Part shown: positions 60,278 to 64,000 of the stretch, in pieces | How positions within the stretch are numbered: position 1 is the first letter of the stretch | Layout: every line of letters begins with the position of its first letter | NCBI RefSeq assembly: GCF_002563635.1 | Contig: NZ_PDIZ01000001.1 | Location: 1,054,001-1,118,000, forward strand | Source of the DNA: Bacillus sp. es.036 | Lineage (GTDB): Bacteria > Bacillota > Bacilli > Bacillales > Guptibacillaceae | Direction of reading: 5' to 3' | DNA length: 64,000 nt | The notes under the pieces: model-generated | Told to the model about the DNA's origin: nothing | The model's input: only the letters and a program-made list of their open reading frames with translations | Databases searched by the model: none | Made by a program: the position numbers and the translations under genes

Positions 60278-60333
60278 TTGAGAAATTACAATAATCCCCG
60301 TAGTAAGACGTGGAAAAGGAAAGGGGAGGAACG

Positions 60334-61236
60334 ATGCTAACGAATCAACATATCGCTGTCATTGGCGGTGATGCCCGCCAGCTTGAAATTATTCGGAAGC
60401 TGACTGAATTAAATGCGGATTTGTATTTAATCGGCTTCGACCAGCTTGATCACGGATTTACCGGTGCAACCAAATGTACATTAGATGAAGTAAAGCTAAA
60501 TACCCTTGATGCAATTGTCCTTCCAGTGAGTGGAACTACGATCGAAGGAGAAGTCGATACGATTTTCTCTAATGAAAAAGTTGTATTAACAGCTGATCAG
60601 TTAAAACAAACGCCAGAACACTGTACGATTTATAGCGGGATTAGCAACAGTTGTTTAGATAAAATGGTCACTGAAGCATCGAGAACGTTAATTCGCTTAT
60701 TTGAACGAGACGATGTTGCCATTTATAATTCCATTCCAACAGTTGAAGGAACGGTCATGATGGTAATTCAACATACAGATATTACAATTCATCAATCCAA
60801 CATCGCTGTACTTGGCCTTGGACGTGTAGGAATGTCTGTTGCGAGAACTTTCGATGCACTTGGAGCGAATGTTAGCGTAGGGGCAAGAAAGCCGGAGCAT
60901 ATTGCACGCATTACAGAGATGGGACTAAAGCCATTTCATTTATCAGATCTAGCGAACCAAGTATCAAATCTAGATGTGTGCATCAACACCATTCCGGTTC
61001 AAATCGTCACGTCACAAGTAATCGCCAAAATGCCAGGTCATACGCTCGTCATCGATCTTGCTTCAAAACCAGGTGGTACAGATTTTCGCTATGCTGAAAA
61101 GCGAGGAATTAAAGCACTTCTTGCGCCAGGACTTCCTGGTATCGTGGCCCCGAAAACCGCAGGGAAAATTATCGCAAATGTTCTGACGCAGTTATTAATT
61201 GAGCGGTCTCAGAATGGAAAGGAGAACACGCCATGA
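60334..61236 (+). CDS. dpaA: Dipicolinate synthase subunit A
   Basis: DpaA (SpoVFA) with DpaB makes dipicolinic acid in the mother cell for spore core dehydration. The 300-residue protein has an N-terminal IAVIGGDARQLEIIRKL fold and a Rossmann domain with VLGLGRVGMSVARTF and SVGARKPEHI. ATG 60334 follows aggggagga; ATG 60310 would add eight residues. Its stop overlaps the dpaB start. Confidence 0.95.
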   Translation: MLTNQHIAVIGGDARQLEIIRKLTELNADLYLIGFDQLDHGFTGATKCTLDEVKLNTLDAIVLPVSGTTIEGEVDTIFSNEKVVLTADQLKQTPEHCTIYSGISNSCLDKMVTEASRTLIRLFERDDVAIYNSIPTVEGTVMMVIQHTDITIHQSNIAVLGLGRVGMSVARTFDALGANVSVGARKPEHIARITEMGLKPFHLSDLANQVSNLDVCINTIPVQIVTSQVIAKMPGHTLVIDLASKPGGTDFRYAEKRGIKALLAPGLPGIVAPKTAGKIIANVLTQLLIERSQNGKENTP

Positions 61237-61826
61237 GTTTGAAAGGAAAACACATTGGGTTTGGTTTAACAGGTTCACATTGTACGTATGATGCGGTTGT
61301 TCCTCAAATCGAAGAACTTGTTCAATTAGGTGCGAAGGTCACTCCATTTGTCTCCCACACGGTTATGAATACAAACACACGCTTTGGGGAAGGGGAAAAC
61401 TGGATCGCTCGTATTGAAGAAATAACAGGTAATGAAGCAGTTAATTCAATCGTAAAGGCCGAGCCGTTTGGTCCCAAAACACCACTAGACTGCATGGTGA
61501 TCGCTCCAATAACAGGGAACTCCATTAGTAAATTTGCGAATGCGATGACTGAGTCTCCGGTATTGATGGGGGCAAAAGCAACTTTACGTAATGAAAAACC
61601 AGTTGTGTTAGGTATTTCCACCAACGACGGACTTGGACTAAACGGTACGAATATTTTAAGGTTGATGTCCACAAAGAACATTTATTTTATCCCATTTGGC
61701 CAGGACGATCCGGTGAAAAAACCAAACTCGTTGGTCGCTCGTATGCCTTCATTAAGAGAAACGGTGGAAAAAGCCATTCTCGGCAGACAGCTTCAGCCAG
61801 TTCTAATCGAAAGGTATTTGGATTAA
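61233..61826 (+). CDS. dpaB: Dipicolinate synthase subunit B
   Basis: DpaB (SpoVFB) is a flavoprotein of the UbiX/Dfp-like fold that partners DpaA. The 197-residue protein shows GFGLTGSHCTYDAV, LDCMVIAPITGNSISKFANAM and GTNILRLMSTKNIYFIPFGQDD. ATGA overlap with dpaA indicates coupled translation and equal supply of the subunits. Confidence 0.95.
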   Translation: MSLKGKHIGFGLTGSHCTYDAVVPQIEELVQLGAKVTPFVSHTVMNTNTRFGEGENWIARIEEITGNEAVNSIVKAEPFGPKTPLDCMVIAPITGNSISKFANAMTESPVLMGAKATLRNEKPVVLGISTNDGLGLNGTNILRLMSTKNIYFIPFGQDDPVKKPNSLVARMPSLRETVEKAILGRQLQPVLIERYLD

Positions 61827-61857
61827 CCAATTGATTTATCTTTCTTTAGAATAGGTT

Positions 61858-61924
61858 TATGATAGAATAGAGAATAAAATCACTAAGAATGGGGAGAAAC
61901 CTCGGTTTCTCCTTCTGTTGTGAT
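61858..61924 (+). promoter_or_regulatory. asd -10 region and structured leader
   Basis: TATGAT (61858-61863) and TAGAAT (61863-61868) offer -10 boxes without a clear -35. The leader holds GGAGAAAC-ctcg-GTTTCTCC (61893-61912) enclosed by ATCAC/GTGAT (61879-61883, 61920-61924). It lacks a T run and is too short for a lysine riboswitch. Confidence 0.5.
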
Positions 61925-61958
61925 GGATTTTGAATGGAATATGGGAGGAGAATAAGTC

Positions 61959-63005
61959 ATGAGCGGGAAAAAATATCATGTAGCAGTAGTTGGAGCAACA
62001 GGGGCAGTCGGACAACAAATGATCAAAACACTAGAGGAACGAGACTTTCCGATATCGACCTTAACGCTCCTTTCATCATCGCGTTCAGCTGGTAAGAAAG
62101 TTACCTTCAAAGGGCAAGAGCTAACCGTAAAGGAAGCAACACCTGAAGCGTTTGAAGGGGTTCAGCTCGCCTTATTTAGTGCTGGTGGCAGTGTATCAAA
62201 AGCACTTGCACCAGAAGCTGTTAAACACGGAGCAATCGTTGTGGATAATACAAGCGCATTTCGCATGGACCCGGAAGTCCCTCTTGTTGTACCCGAGGTA
62301 AACGAAGGGGACTTAAATGATCATAAGGGAATTATCGCAAATCCCAACTGCTCTACTATTCAGATGGTCGCAGCACTTGAACCACTGAAACAAGCATATG
62401 GCCTTACTAAAATTATTGTTTCTACTTATCAAGCCGTTTCAGGTGCAGGTGCAAATGCCGTAACTGAAATGAAAGAGCAGTCTCAAGCGGTGCTAAATGG
62501 TGAAAACTATGAACCACAAATATTGCCAGTTAAAGGCGATAAGAAGCACTATCCGATCGCTTTCAATGCCATCCCACAAATCGATGTATTTGAAGAAAAC
62601 GGATTTACTTATGAAGAAATGAAAATGATAAATGAAACAAAGAAAATCATGCATGATGCTGAGCTTCATGTTGCAGCGACTTGCGTTCGTCTTCCAATTG
62701 AAACGGGCCACGCTGAATCGGTTTATGTTGAAATTGGAAAGGAAGATGTGAGCGTAGAAGATGTAAAAGAGCTCATGAAAAATGCGCCTGGTGTTACGCT
62801 GAAAGATGACCCTGCAAACCAGGTTTACCCAATGCCAGTTGATGCGGTAGGCAAATCAGACGTTTTTGTCGGTCGCATCCGAAAAGATTTAAATCAAAAA
62901 AATGGCTTCCATATGTGGATTGTCTCTGATAATCTACTGAAGGGGGCGGCATGGAATTCCGTGCAAATTGCTGAAAGCCTATCCGACCTAAATATTTTGA
63001 AATAG
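61959..63005 (+). CDS. asd: Aspartate-semialdehyde dehydrogenase
   Basis: Asd reduces aspartyl phosphate to the semialdehyde, the branch point to lysine, diaminopimelate, threonine and methionine. The 348-residue protein has [13 protein letters not shown] for NADP and the active-site Cys131 in [10 protein letters not shown]. Ribosome binding site gggaggaga. DapG, the preceding enzyme of the pathway, follows after 20 bases. Confidence 0.97.
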   Translation: MSGKKYHVAVVGATGAVGQQMIKTLEERDFPISTLTLLSSSRSAGKKVTFKGQELTVKEATPEAFEGVQLALFSAGGSVSKALAPEAVKHGAIVVDNTSAFRMDPEVPLVVPEVNEGDLNDHKGIIANPNCSTIQMVAALEPLKQAYGLTKIIVSTYQAVSGAGANAVTEMKEQSQAVLNGENYEPQILPVKGDKKHYPIAFNAIPQIDVFEENGFTYEEMKMINETKKIMHDAELHVAATCVRLPIETGHAESVYVEIGKEDVSVEDVKELMKNAPGVTLKDDPANQVYPMPVDAVGKSDVFVGRIRKDLNQKNGFHMWIVSDNLLKGAAWNSVQIAESLSDLNILK

Positions 63006-63025
63006 ACATAAGAAGGTGTTCTGAA

Positions 63026-64000
63026 TGAAAGTCATCGTGCAGAAGTTTGGCGGTACTTCATTAAAAAGTGAAGACGGCAGACTGAGAGCTGTTAACCATA
63101 TTAAAGACGCAGTGAACGATGGATATAAAGTTGTTGTCGTTGTTTCTGCAATGGGACGTAAAGGCGATCCCTATGCAACCGACACGCTTCTAGGCCTCAT
63201 TGGCGACCGAGATCGAAAAGTAACTTCTAGAGAGTATGATTTGCTTGTATCATGTGGCGAAAGCATCTCCTCTGTTGTTTTTTCCAATCTCCTTTTAAAT
63301 GAAGGTTTGAAAGCAACAGCCTATACTGGTGGTCAGGCTGGATTCATGACAACAGCTGAGCATAGCAAAGCTAGAATTTTGGAAATGAAGTCTGAACGTT
63401 TGATGGAAGAGTTAAAGCTCATGGATGTTGTTGTCGTAACAGGCTTTCAGGGTGTTACAAAAGATGGTGATGTAACGACGCTTGGCCGTGGCGGTAGTGA
63501 CACGTCAGCAGCCGCACTTGGTGCTGCTCTTTCGGCTGAATGGGTTGATATCTTTACCGATGTGGAAGGCATTATGACGGCTGATCCAAGAATTGTGGAA
63601 AAAGCCAGACCGCTTTCGATCGTAACCTATAATGAAGTATGCAACATGGCGTATCAAGGAGCGAAGGTTATTCATCCGCGCGCCGTTGAAATTGCGATGC
63701 AGGCAAAAATCCCGCTAAGAATTCGTTCAACGTATTCCTCGTCGACTGGAACCTTGGTCACATCTGCGACTGGAAAACCCACGGGTGAACAAGTTATAGA
63801 CCGGCTCATTACGGGTATTGCTCATGTGAGTGGCGTTACACAAATTAAAGTGTATGCGAAAGAAGGACAATACGACCTTCAATCGCGTGTATTTAAAGCG
63901 ATGGCACTTGAAGGGATTAGCGTGGACTTTATTAATATTAGCTTAACGGGTGTTGTGTACACCGTCATGGAAGAAATGACGGAGCGCGCCGTGGTCACGC
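63026..64000 (+). CDS. dapG: Aspartokinase I (DapG), 5' part
   Basis: The frame opens at ATG 63026 after agaaggtg and runs off the right edge after 325 codons without a stop. VIVQKFGGTSLKSEDGR, TGFQGVTKDGDVTTLGRGGSDTSA and FTDVEGIMTADPRIV are aspartokinase signatures; an ACT regulatory region begins near residue 265 (ITGIAHVSGVTQIKVYA). In B. subtilis DapG is the diaminopimelate-sensitive isozyme in an asd-dapG-dapA operon, and the same layout is expected here. Confidence 0.95.

Noticed and set aside
61869-61958. Lysine riboswitch upstream of asd-dapG
   Set aside because: The leader is only about 90 nt and lacks the multi-helix core of an L-box.

Overview
This window is chromosomal core DNA of a low-to-mid GC, endospore-forming Firmicute of the Bacillaceae. 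Gene order follows the Bacillus subtilis thiN-spoVM-rpmB ... asd-dapG segment almost gene for gene. Spore formation is indicated by spoVM, both dipicolinate synthase subunits (dpaA, dpaB), a YmxH-type sporulation protein and a candidate sigma-K promoter. Other Bacilli markers are PolC, CodY, FapR and the RnpM/RplGA pair in the nusA operon. It is not B. subtilis itself: protein sequences differ throughout, a signal peptidase gene sits between rplS and rbgA, a yfkK-like gene sits between rnc and smc, and the large flagellar/chemotaxis operon that lies between codY and rpsB in B. subtilis is absent here. Genus and species cannot be fixed from the sequence alone.

Layout, left to right. 1-700: the 3' end of thiN, spoVM, and rpmB on the minus strand. 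970-6750: yloU-fakA (fatty acid kinase), sdaAB-sdaAA (serine dehydratase), recG. 6750-10430: the FapR-controlled lipid cluster fapR-plsX-fabD-fabG-acpP, with a clear promoter and FapR operator. 10540-18190: rnc, yfkK (minus strand), smc-ftsY, ylxM-ffh, joining chromosome segregation to the signal recognition particle. 18200-23760: rpsP-khpA, ylqD-rimM-trmD, rplS, lepB-rbgA, rnhB and one unrecognised small ORF. 23900-34280: sucCD, dprA-topA-trmFO, xerC-hslV-hslU-codY. 34420-47800: rpsB-tsf, pyrH-frr-uppS-cdsA-dxr-rasP-proS, polC. 47830-54810: the nine-gene rimP-nusA-rnpM-rplGA-infB-ylxP-rbfA-truB-ribF operon. 54870-64000: rpsO, pnp, ylxY-mlpA, ymxH, dpaA-dpaB, asd and the 5' part of dapG.

The genes serve translation (ribosomal proteins, EF-Ts, IF2, ribosome and tRNA maturation), envelope lipid supply (FapR regulon, UppS, CdsA, Dxr), protein export and membrane proteolysis (Ffh, FtsY, LepB, RasP), DNA maintenance (RecG, SMC, TopA, XerC, PolC, RnhB, DprA) and sporulation. 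Dipicolinate synthase and the aspartate pathway (asd, dapG) sit together, which links diaminopimelate/lysine precursors to spore dipicolinate.

I found no insertion sequence, prophage, CRISPR array, tRNA, rRNA or clear defence system. The most interesting material is non-coding: structured leaders before rplS, rpsB, rpsO, rimP-nusA and asd; a 30-nt perfect palindrome in the fapR leader; a cre-like box at the sucC promoter; a promoter embedded in the trmFO terminator; and an unexplained 15-bp hairpin between yfkK and smc. I do not see a convincing previously undescribed multi-gene system here.
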